From assembly GCF_000956475.1 (NCBI RefSeq), contig NZ_JYJB01000008.1:248001-312000 (forward strand): a stretch of 64,000 nucleotides of DNA, read 5' to 3'. Shown piece by piece: positions 52,053 through 60,499 of the stretch. The position numbers and the translations under genes are program-made. The notes under the pieces were generated by a model, which worked only from the letters and a program-made list of their open reading frames with translations, was not told where the DNA came from and searched no databases. The first letter of the stretch is position 1. Each line of letters opens with the position of its first letter. This stretch comes from Microbacterium hydrocarbonoxydans. Its GTDB lineage: Bacteria; Actinomycetota; Actinomycetes; Actinomycetales; Microbacteriaceae.

Positions 52053-53345
52053 CTACCCACTCCTCTCGGCCTGATACTCCGTCCGCTCGATCTCCACGGC
52101 CTCGTTCAGTCCCGACCAGAAGTCGTCGAGCGACTCGACGCGGGGGTCTCCCGACTGCTCGGCCATCTCGGCCGTCTCGATGTAGGAGTCGAGCATGTGC
52201 GTGTCGAGCAGCACGTCCTGCAGCCCCGGCAGCGGGTCACCCACCCTGGTGACCGTGAAGCTGTCGGGACTCCCGCTCGCACCGGGCGAACCGCCGCCCG
52301 CAAGGCTGCTCACCACGTCGTCAGTGTGCCGGAACTGCACGAGCGTCTGGTCGTCGTCCACCGTCGGCTCGACAGGGCTGCCGGCCGTGATCTGCACGTG
52401 CACGTCGAACTCGCTCTCCATCGACAGATGGGCCGCGATCATGCCCGACTGCGAGTGCGCCACGATGTCGACCTCATCGCCGGGCCGGGCGCCCGCCGCC
52501 TCGAGAGCGTCGAGCGTGGCCTGGTAGGAAGCCGACTTCTTGCCCGAGTACAGCTCGACGTTCGACTTCATGTCCCACGGCTGGGAGCCTCCGAAGCCGG
52601 CGAACTGCGTGCCCTTGATCTGTGTGCCCTTGACGTACGCGACGTACTTCGTCGTGCCGTCGGCCATCGTGTACTTCTCCACCGCCACCTGGGCGCCGGG
52701 GGTCTGCGGCATCCGCCGGAAGGCGTCGGGGATGCCGGCCGGCGCCGCCGTCGGAGAGGAGGTCTGCACCGGCTGCACCCGCACCGGGTCGGGCACGCCG
52801 GTGAGCCGCATGCCCGGCCAGACCTTGCCCAGACCGCCTTTGGCGCCGAAGAGACCGGCGGCCCCGAAGAGCACGCCGAGACCACCGGGGACGAACTGGC
52901 TGTCGAGCCCTTCGAAGCGGTCGTCCTTCCAGCCCTGCACGAGCATGGTCGACATCTCCGCCACCCGCGGATCTGCCTCGGCGAGCGCCTCCATGCGCAG
53001 ATACAGGGCGTCTGCCGCTGCACGGTCGCTCAACGCGAGCGCGTCGGCCTCCGCCTTGAGCTCGGTGTACTCGTACACGTCGGCCATGAGCCGTGTGCCC
53101 ACGACAGCCGACTCGCAGTCCGCCTGCAGCTGCTCGACCACGTCGCCGCTCGCCCACAGCGCCACCGTGTCGACCTTCTCGCTGAGCCCCGCGGTGTCGA
53201 CGACGAGCTGATGCGCGAGTCGGATCGCCGCACATGCCTCGCCGAAGTCACCGCCCAGACCCGCCATCCGCGCGGCCACCGCGCGCAGCGCCTCGGGGTC
53301 GACCGAGATCGCCCCGCCGTAGCCGATGTCGATGCCGGCGCTCAC
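52053..53345 (-). CDS. WXG100-like N-terminus fused to a lipase-like alpha/beta-hydrolase
   Basis: The 430-residue protein starts with a helical region (about 1-130: DPEALRAVAARMAGLGGDFG, EKVDTVALWASGDVVEQLQA) that resembles ESX/WXG100 family helices. The C-terminal part (about 225-430) has EVDIVAHSQSGMIAAHLS, a GxSxG-like nucleophile elbow (HSQSG), and a plausible Asp-His partner in LLDTHMLDSYI. The GTG at 53345 overlaps the stop of the small upstream gene by four bases. Together they may be a type VII-secreted or surface-acting esterase. No ESX core gene is nearby, so this is inference. Confidence 0.68.
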   Translation of the reverse strand: MSAGIDIGYGGAISVDPEALRAVAARMAGLGGDFGEACAAIRLAHQLVVDTAGLSEKVDTVALWASGDVVEQLQADCESAVVGTRLMADVYEYTELKAEADALALSDRAAADALYLRMEALAEADPRVAEMSTMLVQGWKDDRFEGLDSQFVPGGLGVLFGAAGLFGAKGGLGKVWPGMRLTGVPDPVRVQPVQTSSPTAAPAGIPDAFRRMPQTPGAQVAVEKYTMADGTTKYVAYVKGTQIKGTQFAGFGGSQPWDMKSNVELYSGKKSASYQATLDALEAAGARPGDEVDIVAHSQSGMIAAHLSMESEFDVHVQITAGSPVEPTVDDDQTLVQFRHTDDVVSSLAGGGSPGASGSPDSFTVTRVGDPLPGLQDVLLDTHMLDSYIETAEMAEQSGDPRVESLDDFWSGLNEAVEIERTEYQAERSG

Positions 53346-53602
53346 GACAGGGCCCGATCGAGTTCCCAGGCGCGGCTGCTGAGCCTGCCGACCTCGGCGC
53401 CGGCGGCGCTCTGGAAGGCCACGAGCCGCTCGTGAAGGGCTCTCACGCCGTCGGCCTGCCATTCGGTGTCGACGGTGAGGCCGACGAGGGCGGCGCCCGC
53501 CGAGTTCAGCGCGGTGACCGCATCATCGACAGCGGAGGCCGCCTGCAGGCAGGCCCAGGCGTCGGCGGAGGTTCCGGTTTCTGCGATTGCGAAGGAGTGC
53601 AT
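53342..53602 (-). CDS. WXG100-like small helical protein
   Basis: The 86-residue protein is nearly all helix, with a central turn at TVDTEWQADGVRALHERL (Trp at the turn), as in WXG100 proteins, though the exact WxG is not present. It lacks a signal peptide. It is translationally coupled to the lipase-like gene downstream (GTGA overlap), so they probably form a complex, with this as the secretion or chaperone partner. The ATG at 53602 has no clear Shine-Dalgarno sequence. Confidence 0.65.
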   Translation of the reverse strand: MHSFAIAETGTSADAWACLQAASAVDDAVTALNSAGAALVGLTVDTEWQADGVRALHERLVAFQSAAGAEVGRLSSRAWELDRALS

Positions 53603-53730
53603 GGCGACAGCATCCGCTCGTCGAGCTCGGCGTCGCTCGCGAAAATCGGCCGATCATCGGCTTCTGTGGAAAGCCCGCCGCAGGTACGGACTGTGCAGGA
53701 ACAGAGCCCGACCGGCAGAATAGGTGAGTG

Positions 53731-54240
53731 ATGTCCCCGGATCCCTTCCGCGTGCTCTTCGTGTGCACGGGGAACATCTGCCGATCGCCCATGGCGGAGG
53801 TGGTGTTCCGCGATCTCGCCGAGCGCCAGGGACTCGGCGCGCGCATCGTGTCGCGCAGCGCCGGCACCGGCGACTGGCACCTCGGCGAGCGCGCAGATGA
53901 GCGCACGATCGAGTCGCTCGCCCGCCGGGGATACGACGGCTCGCAGCACCGCGCGAAGCAGTTCACCGCGGCATCCTTCTCCGACAACGACCTGATCGTG
54001 GCCCTCGACCGCACGCACGAGCGCATCCTGCGCGAGTGGGCGCACGACGAGGACGAGGAGGGCAAGGTCACTCTGCTCCTCGCCTTCGACCCCGATGCCT
54101 CCACGCAGGACGTGCCCGATCCCTACTACGCCGGCACTGAGATGTTCGATTCCGTGCTCGGTATGATTGAGTCGGCGACCCGCGGTCTGTTCCGTCAGCT
54201 CGAACCGGCCCTCCGCGCCCCTCGCACGCCCCGCGCCTAG
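53731..54240 (+). CDS. Low-molecular-weight protein tyrosine phosphatase
   Basis: The 169-residue enzyme has the phosphate loop VLFVCTGNICRSPMAE (nucleophile Cys, then Arg) near the N-terminus and the general-acid Asp in VPDPYYAG. It hydrolyses phosphotyrosine or arsenate-like substrates in the cytoplasm. AGGTGAGTG precedes the ATG at 53731; a GTG three bases earlier is less likely. It lies 23 bp before purB and may be co-transcribed with it. Confidence 0.93.
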   Translation: MSPDPFRVLFVCTGNICRSPMAEVVFRDLAERQGLGARIVSRSAGTGDWHLGERADERTIESLARRGYDGSQHRAKQFTAASFSDNDLIVALDRTHERILREWAHDEDEEGKVTLLLAFDPDASTQDVPDPYYAGTEMFDSVLGMIESATRGLFRQLEPALRAPRTPRA

Positions 54241-54250
54241 GGGCCCGATC

Positions 54251-54256
54251 AGGAGG
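54251..54256 (+). promoter_or_regulatory. Ribosome-binding site that fixes the CTG start of purB
   Basis: AGGAGG, fully complementary to the 16S tail, lies seven bases before CTG 54264. No ATG, GTG or TTG occurs in the frame within the next 300 bases at a position that keeps the conserved N-terminus. Confidence 0.8.
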
Positions 54257-54263
54257 AACTCCC

Positions 54264-55646
54264 CTGACTTTCCAGCCCTCGCTTCCGCCGCAGCCCCTGA
54301 GCCCGCTCGACGGCCGCTACCGCTCCGCCGTCACCGGCCTCGCAGACTTCCTCTCGGAGGCGGGCCTGAACCGCGCTCGTGTCGAGGTCGAGGTCGAGTG
54401 GCTCATCGCTCTCACCGACCGCTCGCTGTTCGAGACCTCGCCGCTGTCGGATGCCGACAAGGAGCGCCTGCGCGCCCTGTACCGCAACTTCGGCCAGGCC
54501 GAGATCGACTGGCTCGCCGAGAAGGAAGCGGTCACGCAGCACGACGTCAAGGCGATCGAGTACCTGGTGCGCGACCGCCTGTCGATGCTCGGACTCGACC
54601 GCATCGCCGAGCTCACGCACTTCGCGTGCACCAGCGAGGACATCAACTCGGCCTCGTACGCGCTCACCGTGAAGCGCGCGGTCGAGGAGGTCTGGCTGCC
54701 AGGCCTCGACGCCGTGATCGCCAAGCTGCGCGAGCTGTCGGTCGAGCACGCGGATGCTGCGATGCTCTCCCGTACGCACGGCCAGCCCGCGACCCCCTCC
54801 ACCATGGGCAAGGAGCTCGCGGTGTTCGCGTGGCGCCTCGAGCGCGTGCGCGGTCAGATCGCCGCGTCCGACTACCTGGCGAAGTTCTCCGGCGCCACCG
54901 GCACCTGGTCGGCACACCTCGCCGCCGATCCGGATGTGAACTGGCCCGAGGTCGCGCGCGAGTACATCGAGGGACTCGGTCTCGGCTTCAACCTCCTGAC
55001 CACTCAGATCGAGTCGCACGACTGGCAGGTCGAGCTCTACGACCGCGTGCGTCACGCCGGCGGCATCCTGCACAACCTCGCCACCGACATCTGGACCTAC
55101 ATCTCGCTCGGCTACTTCGCGCAGATCCCCGTCGCGGGCGCGACGGGCTCGTCGACCATGCCGCACAAGATCAACCCGATCCGCTTCGAGAACGCCGAGG
55201 CGAACCTCGAGATCGCCGGCGCCCTGCTGAACTCGCTGTCGCAGACCCTGGTGACCTCGCGGATGCAGCGCGATCTCACCGACTCGACCACGCAGCGCAA
55301 CATCGGCGTCGCGTTCGGGCACTCGCTGCTCGCGCTCGACAACCTGCGCCGCGGCCTGAACGCGATCTCGCTGTCGCGCGACGTGCTGCTCGCCGACCTC
55401 GACGTGAACTGGGAGGTGCTCGCCGAGGCGATCCAGACCGTCATCCGCGCCGAGGTCGTCGCCGGCCGGTCCACGATCAGCGACCCCTATGCGCTGCTCA
55501 AGGAACTCACCCGAGGGCACCGCGTCGGCGCCGCCGACCTCGCCGAGTTCGTCAGAGGCCTGGAGATCGGGGATGCTGCGAAGCAGCGCCTGCTCGCGCT
55601 GACCCCCGCGACCTACGTCGGCATCGCGGAGCAGCTCGCGAAGTAG
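54264..55646 (+). CDS. purB: Adenylosuccinate lyase with CTG start codon
   Basis: The 460-residue enzyme acts twice in purine synthesis (SAICAR to AICAR and adenylosuccinate to AMP). It shows LSPLDGRYRSAV at the N-terminus, FACTSEDINSASYALT with a catalytic region, MLSRTHGQPATPS with the catalytic His, and the fumarase-superfamily signature GSSTMPHKINP. The open frame starts at CTG 54264, seven bases after AGGAGG, giving TFQPSLPPQPLSPLDGRYR. The first standard start (ATG-type) is about 100 residues later and would delete the conserved N-terminal domain. Confidence 0.92.
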   Translation: MTFQPSLPPQPLSPLDGRYRSAVTGLADFLSEAGLNRARVEVEVEWLIALTDRSLFETSPLSDADKERLRALYRNFGQAEIDWLAEKEAVTQHDVKAIEYLVRDRLSMLGLDRIAELTHFACTSEDINSASYALTVKRAVEEVWLPGLDAVIAKLRELSVEHADAAMLSRTHGQPATPSTMGKELAVFAWRLERVRGQIAASDYLAKFSGATGTWSAHLAADPDVNWPEVAREYIEGLGLGFNLLTTQIESHDWQVELYDRVRHAGGILHNLATDIWTYISLGYFAQIPVAGATGSSTMPHKINPIRFENAEANLEIAGALLNSLSQTLVTSRMQRDLTDSTTQRNIGVAFGHSLLALDNLRRGLNAISLSRDVLLADLDVNWEVLAEAIQTVIRAEVVAGRSTISDPYALLKELTRGHRVGAADLAEFVRGLEIGDAAKQRLLALTPATYVGIAEQLAK

Positions 55647-55672
55647 CCCCGCCGCGTCGACTTCACGTACTC

Positions 55673-55720
55673 TCGCCGAGTGCACGGCCCGCTGACGTCA
55701 ACGTGCCGTGCACTCGGCGA
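55673..55720. terminator. Perfect palindrome after purB, CGCCGAG-type ends
   Basis: TCGCCGAGTGCACGGC (55673-55688) and its exact inverse (55705-55720) flank a 16-nt loop. It sits between the convergent purB and a small membrane gene, so it can serve as a bidirectional terminator. It shares its end sequence with palindromes at 25444 and 36883. Confidence 0.75.
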
Positions 55721-55774
55721 CTTCATGTGAACTCGCCGCCACCCGGGCGCGTCAGCGCTAGGTGCGGCCCTCCC

Positions 55775-56128
55775 CTACTTCGAGGAGGTGCCCTCCGAGG
55801 CGCCCGCAGCCGTGTCGTCGCCGGGCTCCGCGTCGTACAGCACGGGGCGGTCGATCGTCTTGGTGACCTTGGTCGGATCGACCGCGAGGATCAGCATCGA
55901 CAGCAGCAGCAGCGTCACGATGAAGGCACCGCCGCCCACCACCAGGCCGAGCGCGAGAGGCGTCAGCCCCTGGTAGGTGCCGGCGATGATCGCGTTGTTG
56001 ACCCGCGCCGTGAACGCCCCCGTGGTGACCAGGGTCACGACGGCGGCGAACACACCGCAGCCGAGGGCGATGCCCAGCAGGTGCAGGGGCCGCAGGATGT
56101 CCCGGCGGGTCGGCTTCTCGTCGCTCAT
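55775..56128 (-). CDS. Small two-helix membrane protein
   Basis: A 117-residue protein with two long helices (LLGIALGCGVFAAVVTLVTT and ALGLVVGGGAFIVTLLLLSM) and an acidic C-terminus. The ATG overlaps the stop of the upstream membrane gene by four bases. Such pairs are common in Microbacteriaceae; the function is not known. Confidence 0.78.
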   Translation of the reverse strand: MSDEKPTRRDILRPLHLLGIALGCGVFAAVVTLVTTGAFTARVNNAIIAGTYQGLTPLALGLVVGGGAFIVTLLLLSMLILAVDPTKVTKTIDRPVLYDAEPGDDTAAGASEGTSSK

Positions 56129-56775
56129 CGCTCTCCTCCGGGCGCGATGCGGCTCGCGCTCCGTTCGTTCTCGGTTGCCGCGGCGACGGCATCCGCTCGC
56201 TGCGGGGTGAGGCCGGCGATGCCGAGGAACACGGCGACGATCGCGGCGTACCCGCCGAACATGCCCACTCCGAGGATGATGCCGGTCAGCATGAACTCTC
56301 CGGCGTCGGCGATCGCGTAGGGTTGCGCGAGCCCCGCGGGGATCGCGAGAAGCACGACGCCGAGCAGGATGCCGAAGGCGCCCACCGTGATCGCATCGCG
56401 GGCGGCCTGTTCGCCGGCGCGCCGCGCACGGAGTCCGGCGACCAGCTCGATCGCACCCGAGACCAGGCCCCAGGAGATGACGACGGCGAAGAACACGTCG
56501 TTCGTGCGCCACGCGGGGATGCCGCCTGCCATGCCCGCGAGGAGGCCGGCGATCGCCAGCAGCACGTGCGGCCAGCGTCCGCCCGCGCGCAGCACGAGCC
56601 ATGCCGAGAGCGCGAACACCAGGGCCGTCGCGATCGCGAAGCCGCTGAAGACAGACAGGCCGACCGCGGCCGAGTGGTCGGGAGAGAACGTGATCATGAC
56701 TGCGGCGGCGGCGGCGAACAGCGCGCGCACGAGTTGAACGTTGCGCACGGTGAACGTGCGGGCAGGGGCAGACAT
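56125..56775 (-). CDS. Multi-helix membrane protein, unknown function
   Basis: The 216-residue protein has about six helices arranged in two repeats, one near residues 18-95 and another near 120-185. The N-terminus MSAPARTFTVRNVQLVRALF is cytoplasmic. No enzyme motif is present, although I recall close relatives carrying misleading enzyme names. It is the first of a two-gene unit with the small two-helix protein. Confidence 0.78.
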   Translation of the reverse strand: MSAPARTFTVRNVQLVRALFAAAAAVMITFSPDHSAAVGLSVFSGFAIATALVFALSAWLVLRAGGRWPHVLLAIAGLLAGMAGGIPAWRTNDVFFAVVISWGLVSGAIELVAGLRARRAGEQAARDAITVGAFGILLGVVLLAIPAGLAQPYAIADAGEFMLTGIILGVGMFGGYAAIVAVFLGIAGLTPQRADAVAAATENERSASRIAPGGER

Positions 56776-56809
56776 GACGGTTCTCGGTCCTCCGAAGTGG
56801 TGTTCCCAG

Positions 56810-56868
56810 TCTACGCGCGGGCAGAGGGGTCTACGCGCGGGCAGAGGGGTCTACGCGCGGGCAGCGGG
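56810..56868. repeat. Three tandem copies of a 20-bp unit
   Basis: TCTACGCGCGGGCAGAGGGG is repeated twice exactly, and a third copy differs near its end. It covers the upstream region of the minus-strand membrane gene. Confidence 0.92.
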
Positions 56869-57070
56869 CGGCACCGCCGGAGACGTTCGTGGGGCCCGGG
56901 CGGATCTCCCCAGATCGTCCACCGGACCCCACGAGAAACGCAGCGAGGGGGGCATCACTGCGTGAGGCTGGTCGTACGCAAGGTCGGGCACCCTGCTTGC
57001 GCCGAGACAGCCGTGCGACTCCACAGCACGCGTCAAGGTCCCCAGAGTCGCGTGTGTGCGGTCGTATGCT

Positions 57071-57082
57071 CACTCTAGAGTG
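57071..57082. promoter_or_regulatory. Perfect palindrome upstream of the HTH gene
   Basis: CACTCTAGAGTG lies 31 bp before the ATG, next to the possible -10 TATGCT. It is a candidate autoregulatory site for the HTH protein. Confidence 0.45.
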
Positions 57083-57112
57083 CAGTTCTTCACATACCGG
57101 AGGGGGACTGTG

Positions 57113-58036
57113 ATGAATGCAGCGGGCGGGTCGCGCAGGTCGCCGGCGGATGCTCTCGCGAGCACGCTGCGCGACGGCATCAACGCGCGCGGTGTCACCC
57201 TCGCCTGGCTGCACGATCAGCTGCGCCTGCGCGGCAACGCCGTCTCGATGGCGACCCTGAGCTACTGGCGGTCGGGGACGCGCCGGCCCGAAGGGGCGCA
57301 GTCCATCGCGGCGCTGAGCGACATCGAGGAGCTGCTCGAGCTGGCCGCCGGCGCTCTCACCGGCAGCCTCGGCGACACCAAGCGCACCGGCCCCGTCGGG
57401 AGATCGCGGTTCCCGATCGACGAGCGCGACCTCGAGCAGATGGTGAAAGACGCCTTCGCGGCGCTCGGCACGCCCTATCCCGACAGCACCCGCGAGGTCA
57501 CGACCCACTCGGTCACCGACGTCAATGCCCAGGGCAACGTGTCGTACTGCCTCACGCGCAGCATCGTGCAGTCGACCACCGGCACGGTCGCCGCGATTCC
57601 GTTCCTCGAGTTGAGCCCAGGGGTGAGAACCCCGGCGCCCGTGCTCTCGGCCGTCTCGGGCGGGCGCATCTCTGCAAGGTACTCGCACCCCAGCGGCGAG
57701 GTGCACGGTGCGCTGTTCGAGCTGGAGTCGCCGCTGACGGCTCCGGAGACAGCGGTCATCGAGTGGTCGATCGGCTTCCCCGCCGGGTACCCGCCGACCC
57801 AGGAGACCGGACATGCGGTCGCCAGGCAGTGCCGCGAGCTCATGGTGTGGACCCGATTCCACCCCGACGCGCTTCCCGACTGGATCGAGGAGAAGATCGA
57901 GACGCCGACCGGCATCCGTCTCGCCCCGCTGTCCCTCGCGGGCCGCACCTCGATCCATCAGGTGCGCAGGGCCTTCGGCCCCGGCGCCATCGAGCTGCTC
58001 TGGGGATTCGGCGACCGCGAGGATCAGCCGGGCTGA
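57113..58036 (+). CDS. HTH-domain protein with unrecognised C-terminal domain
   Basis: The 307-residue protein starts with a lambda-repressor-like HTH (about residues 12-70: LRDGINARGVTLAWLHDQLR and SMATLSYWRSGTRRPEGAQS). Residues 105-300 form a beta-rich domain of unknown type, with VTDVNAQGNVSYCLTRSIVQ and GELHG-like repeats. GGAGGGGG lies six bases before the ATG. It probably binds DNA and senses a ligand through the C-terminal domain. Its end overlaps the rhodanese gene by 13 bp in the convergent orientation. Confidence 0.75.
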   Translation: MNAAGGSRRSPADALASTLRDGINARGVTLAWLHDQLRLRGNAVSMATLSYWRSGTRRPEGAQSIAALSDIEELLELAAGALTGSLGDTKRTGPVGRSRFPIDERDLEQMVKDAFAALGTPYPDSTREVTTHSVTDVNAQGNVSYCLTRSIVQSTTGTVAAIPFLELSPGVRTPAPVLSAVSGGRISARYSHPSGEVHGALFELESPLTAPETAVIEWSIGFPAGYPPTQETGHAVARQCRELMVWTRFHPDALPDWIEEKIETPTGIRLAPLSLAGRTSIHQVRRAFGPGAIELLWGFGDREDQPG

Positions 58037-58857
58037 TCGCCCGTCGCGACCGGTCGTCCGGGGGTGTTGGACCATTGGCTCCACGAACCGGGATACACCT
58101 TCAGCGCGATCCCGACCTCGTCGGCGACGAGCGCGGTGTGCGCCGCGGTCACGCCCGAGCCGCAGTATGCGGCGACCGGGATGCCGGGGGCCACACCGAC
58201 CGACGCGAAGGTCTGCCGGAGGGTGTCGGCGTCGAGGATCTTGCCGTCGGCGTCGAGATGAGCGGCCATCGGCACATTGAGGGCGCTGGGGATGTGCCCG
58301 GCGACCGGGTCGTAGGGTTCGGTCTCGCCTCGGTACCGCTCGGCGGCGCGGACGTCGAGCAGGATGCCGGATTCGGGGAAGGCGGCCGCCTCGTCGATCG
58401 AGATCGCATCCTCGCCGATCTGCTCGAGCACCACATCGCCTTCCTCGACGACGACATCATCGGTGGCGAGCTCGAAGCCGGCGGCCTTCCACGCACGGAT
58501 GCCGCCGTCGAGCACCCGCACATCGACGCCCGCCTGGCGCAGCAGCCACCAGGCACGTGCGGCGCCGAGGCCCTTCGAATCGTCGTAGGCGATCACCGTG
58601 TTGCCCTGCGTCACGCCCCAGCGGCGCGCGGCCGCTTGCAGCTTCTCGACGGAGGGAAGCGGATGCCGCCCCTCGGCCGCGTCGCCGTGGGTGGCGAGCT
58701 CTGTGTGCAAGGGGACGAAGACGGCGCCGGGGACGTGGCCGGACAGATACTCGCCGTGCCCATCCGGACGATCGAGGCTCCAGCGCACGTCGATCACTCG
58801 CACGGACGGGTCGGAGAGGAGGTCGTGCAGCTCGGCCGCGGAGACGAAGTTGCTCAT
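58024..58857 (-). CDS. sseA: Sulfurtransferase with tandem rhodanese domains
   Basis: A 277-residue protein with two rhodanese domains (about 1-130 and 150-277). The catalytic Cys lies in VAAYCGSGVTAAH of the second domain; the first, with VIAYDDSKGL, is inactive, as in bovine rhodanese. It transfers sulfane sulfur from thiosulfate or 3-mercaptopyruvate. The ATG at 58857 lies seven bases after TACTCT, suggesting leaderless expression. Confidence 0.92.
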   Translation of the reverse strand: MSNFVSAAELHDLLSDPSVRVIDVRWSLDRPDGHGEYLSGHVPGAVFVPLHTELATHGDAAEGRHPLPSVEKLQAAARRWGVTQGNTVIAYDDSKGLGAARAWWLLRQAGVDVRVLDGGIRAWKAAGFELATDDVVVEEGDVVLEQIGEDAISIDEAAAFPESGILLDVRAAERYRGETEPYDPVAGHIPSALNVPMAAHLDADGKILDADTLRQTFASVGVAPGIPVAAYCGSGVTAAHTALVADEVGIALKVYPGSWSQWSNTPGRPVATGDQPG

Positions 58858-58922
58858 GCTCCCGAGAGTACCGGGCGCTCGAGACCGATATCCTCGACGT
58901 GGCAGATCGAGAAAGGCACCGA

Positions 58923-59810
58923 ATGCCCGCTCGTCTGCGATTTCTGCGCTTCCGCCCGCAAGAGGCGGCCCTCGTCGCCATCACGGCGGTCTGGGGCAGC
59001 ACGTTCCTGCTCGTGCACTGGGCGATGGAGCACTCCGGCCCCTGGTTCTTCATCGGCATCCGCTTCCTGGTGGCCGGCGTCATCAGCGCGATCATCTTCC
59101 GGCGCGCGCTGCGCGGCATCCGCTGGACCGACATCGGCGCGGGCGCCGCGATCGGGGTGATGATCCACCTCGGCTACGGCCTGCAGACCGTGGGACTGCA
59201 GACCATCGACTCGAGCACCTCGGGCTTCATCACGGCGATGTACGTGCCGCTCGTGCCGTTCGCGCAGTGGGCGGTGTTCCGCACGCGTCCGCCCGCCATG
59301 GCGTTCGTCGGCGCCGGTCTCGCGTTCGCCGGGCTTCTGCTGATCGCAGGACCCGAGTCGATCCTGACCCTGAGCCTCGGCGCGGGCGAGATCGCCACGA
59401 TGATCGCGACGCTGCCGATCGCCGCAGAGATCATCCTCATCAGCGTGTTCGCGACGAGGGACGTCGACCTCGGCCGCATCACGATCGTGCAGCTGTTCAC
59501 CGCCGGCGTGCTCGGCATCCTCACGATGCCGCTCGTGGGGGAGACCGTGCCCGCGTTCAGCTGGGTGTGGGCGGGAGCCGCCGTCGGGCTGGGGGTCGCG
59601 AGCTGCGTCATCCAGCTGACGATGAACTGGGCGCAGAAGTCGGTGTCCCCGACGCGGGCGACGATCATCTACTCCGCCGAGCCGGTCTGGGCAGGCGTCG
59701 TCGGACGCATCGCGGGCGAGCGTCTGCCGCTGACGGCGCTGATCGGCGGCGCCCTCGTGGTGCTCGGCATCCTCGCGAGCGAGCTGCGCATCGTGCGCCG
59801 ACGGGAATAG
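58923..59810 (+). CDS. EamA-family (DMT superfamily) exporter
   Basis: The 295-residue membrane protein has ten helices in two EamA repeats. ALVAITAVWGSTFLLVHWAM starts the first, and TRATIIYSAEPVWAGVVGRI near the end is the typical last signature. Substrates of such exporters are metabolites or amino acids. GAAAGG lies upstream of the ATG at 58923. Ten helices and length fit the 10-TMS subfamily. Confidence 0.9.
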   Translation: MPARLRFLRFRPQEAALVAITAVWGSTFLLVHWAMEHSGPWFFIGIRFLVAGVISAIIFRRALRGIRWTDIGAGAAIGVMIHLGYGLQTVGLQTIDSSTSGFITAMYVPLVPFAQWAVFRTRPPAMAFVGAGLAFAGLLLIAGPESILTLSLGAGEIATMIATLPIAAEIILISVFATRDVDLGRITIVQLFTAGVLGILTMPLVGETVPAFSWVWAGAAVGLGVASCVIQLTMNWAQKSVSPTRATIIYSAEPVWAGVVGRIAGERLPLTALIGGALVVLGILASELRIVRRRE

Positions 59811-59839
59811 ATCCTCACGACCACGCGGTTGCACCCGAC

Positions 59840-60499
59840 ATGATTGAAACTTCAACCGTCGTTCCGGTCGTCACCGAGCGGACTCGCGTGCGAGTGCCGA
59901 TGCGCTTCGCCGACGGGTTCGCCACCACGGCCGACGTGATCACGTTCGACGGTCTCGTCGACGGACGCGAGCACCTGCTGCTCGGCCTCGGCGACTGGCG
60001 CGCCGCTCTCGAGCGCGCAGCCGACGGAGGCGAGGCTCCGCTCGTGCGCCCGCACAGCGAATGCCTGACCGGAGACGTGTTCGGCTCCGAGCGCTGCGAC
60101 TGCGGCCCGCAGCTGCGCGAGGCGGTCGAGCGCATCGCCGCGGAGGGCGGATTCCTGCTCTACCTGCGCCAGGAGGGTCGCGGCATCGGCCTGTACGCCA
60201 AGCTCGACGCATACGCCCTGCAGGACGCCGGCCTCGACACCTACGAGGCGAACGTCGCCCTCGGCCACGGCGAGGACGAGCGCGACTACACCGCAGCAGC
60301 GCAGATGCTGCGGGCGTTCGGCGTCGACAGCATCCGCCTGCTCAGCAACAACCCCGACAAGGCGCTTCAGCTCGAGGTCCTCGGCATCCACGTGGCTGAG
60401 AGCGTTCGCACCGGGGTGCACCTGTCCGAGGCGAACACCCGCTATCTGCAGGCCAAGCGCGACCACACCTCGCACACGCTCGACCTCTCCGCGGCGTGA
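59840..60499 (+). CDS. ribA: GTP cyclohydrolase II
   Basis: The 219-residue enzyme makes the first intermediate of riboflavin synthesis. VRPHSECLTGDVFGSERCDC has the three zinc cysteines, and LLYLRQEGRGIGLYAKLDAY holds the catalytic Arg and Tyr region. It is a stand-alone cyclohydrolase without the RibB domain, outside a rib cluster. Its stop overlaps the start of a MarR gene, so the two are co-expressed. No Shine-Dalgarno is obvious before the ATG at 59840. Confidence 0.9.
   Translation: MIETSTVVPVVTERTRVRVPMRFADGFATTADVITFDGLVDGREHLLLGLGDWRAALERAADGGEAPLVRPHSECLTGDVFGSERCDCGPQLREAVERIAAEGGFLLYLRQEGRGIGLYAKLDAYALQDAGLDTYEANVALGHGEDERDYTAAAQMLRAFGVDSIRLLSNNPDKALQLEVLGIHVAESVRTGVHLSEANTRYLQAKRDHTSHTLDLSAA

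Larger units (their letters stand above)
56776..57112. other. 337-bp divergent intergenic region
   Basis: The region lies between the divergent membrane-protein and HTH genes. It holds a 20-bp tandem repeat (56810-56868), an imperfect inverted repeat (CGTGGGGCCCGG at 56888-56899 with 56932-56943), a possible -10 TATGCT (57065-57070) and a perfect 12-bp palindrome. No further gene is seen. Confidence 0.7.
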
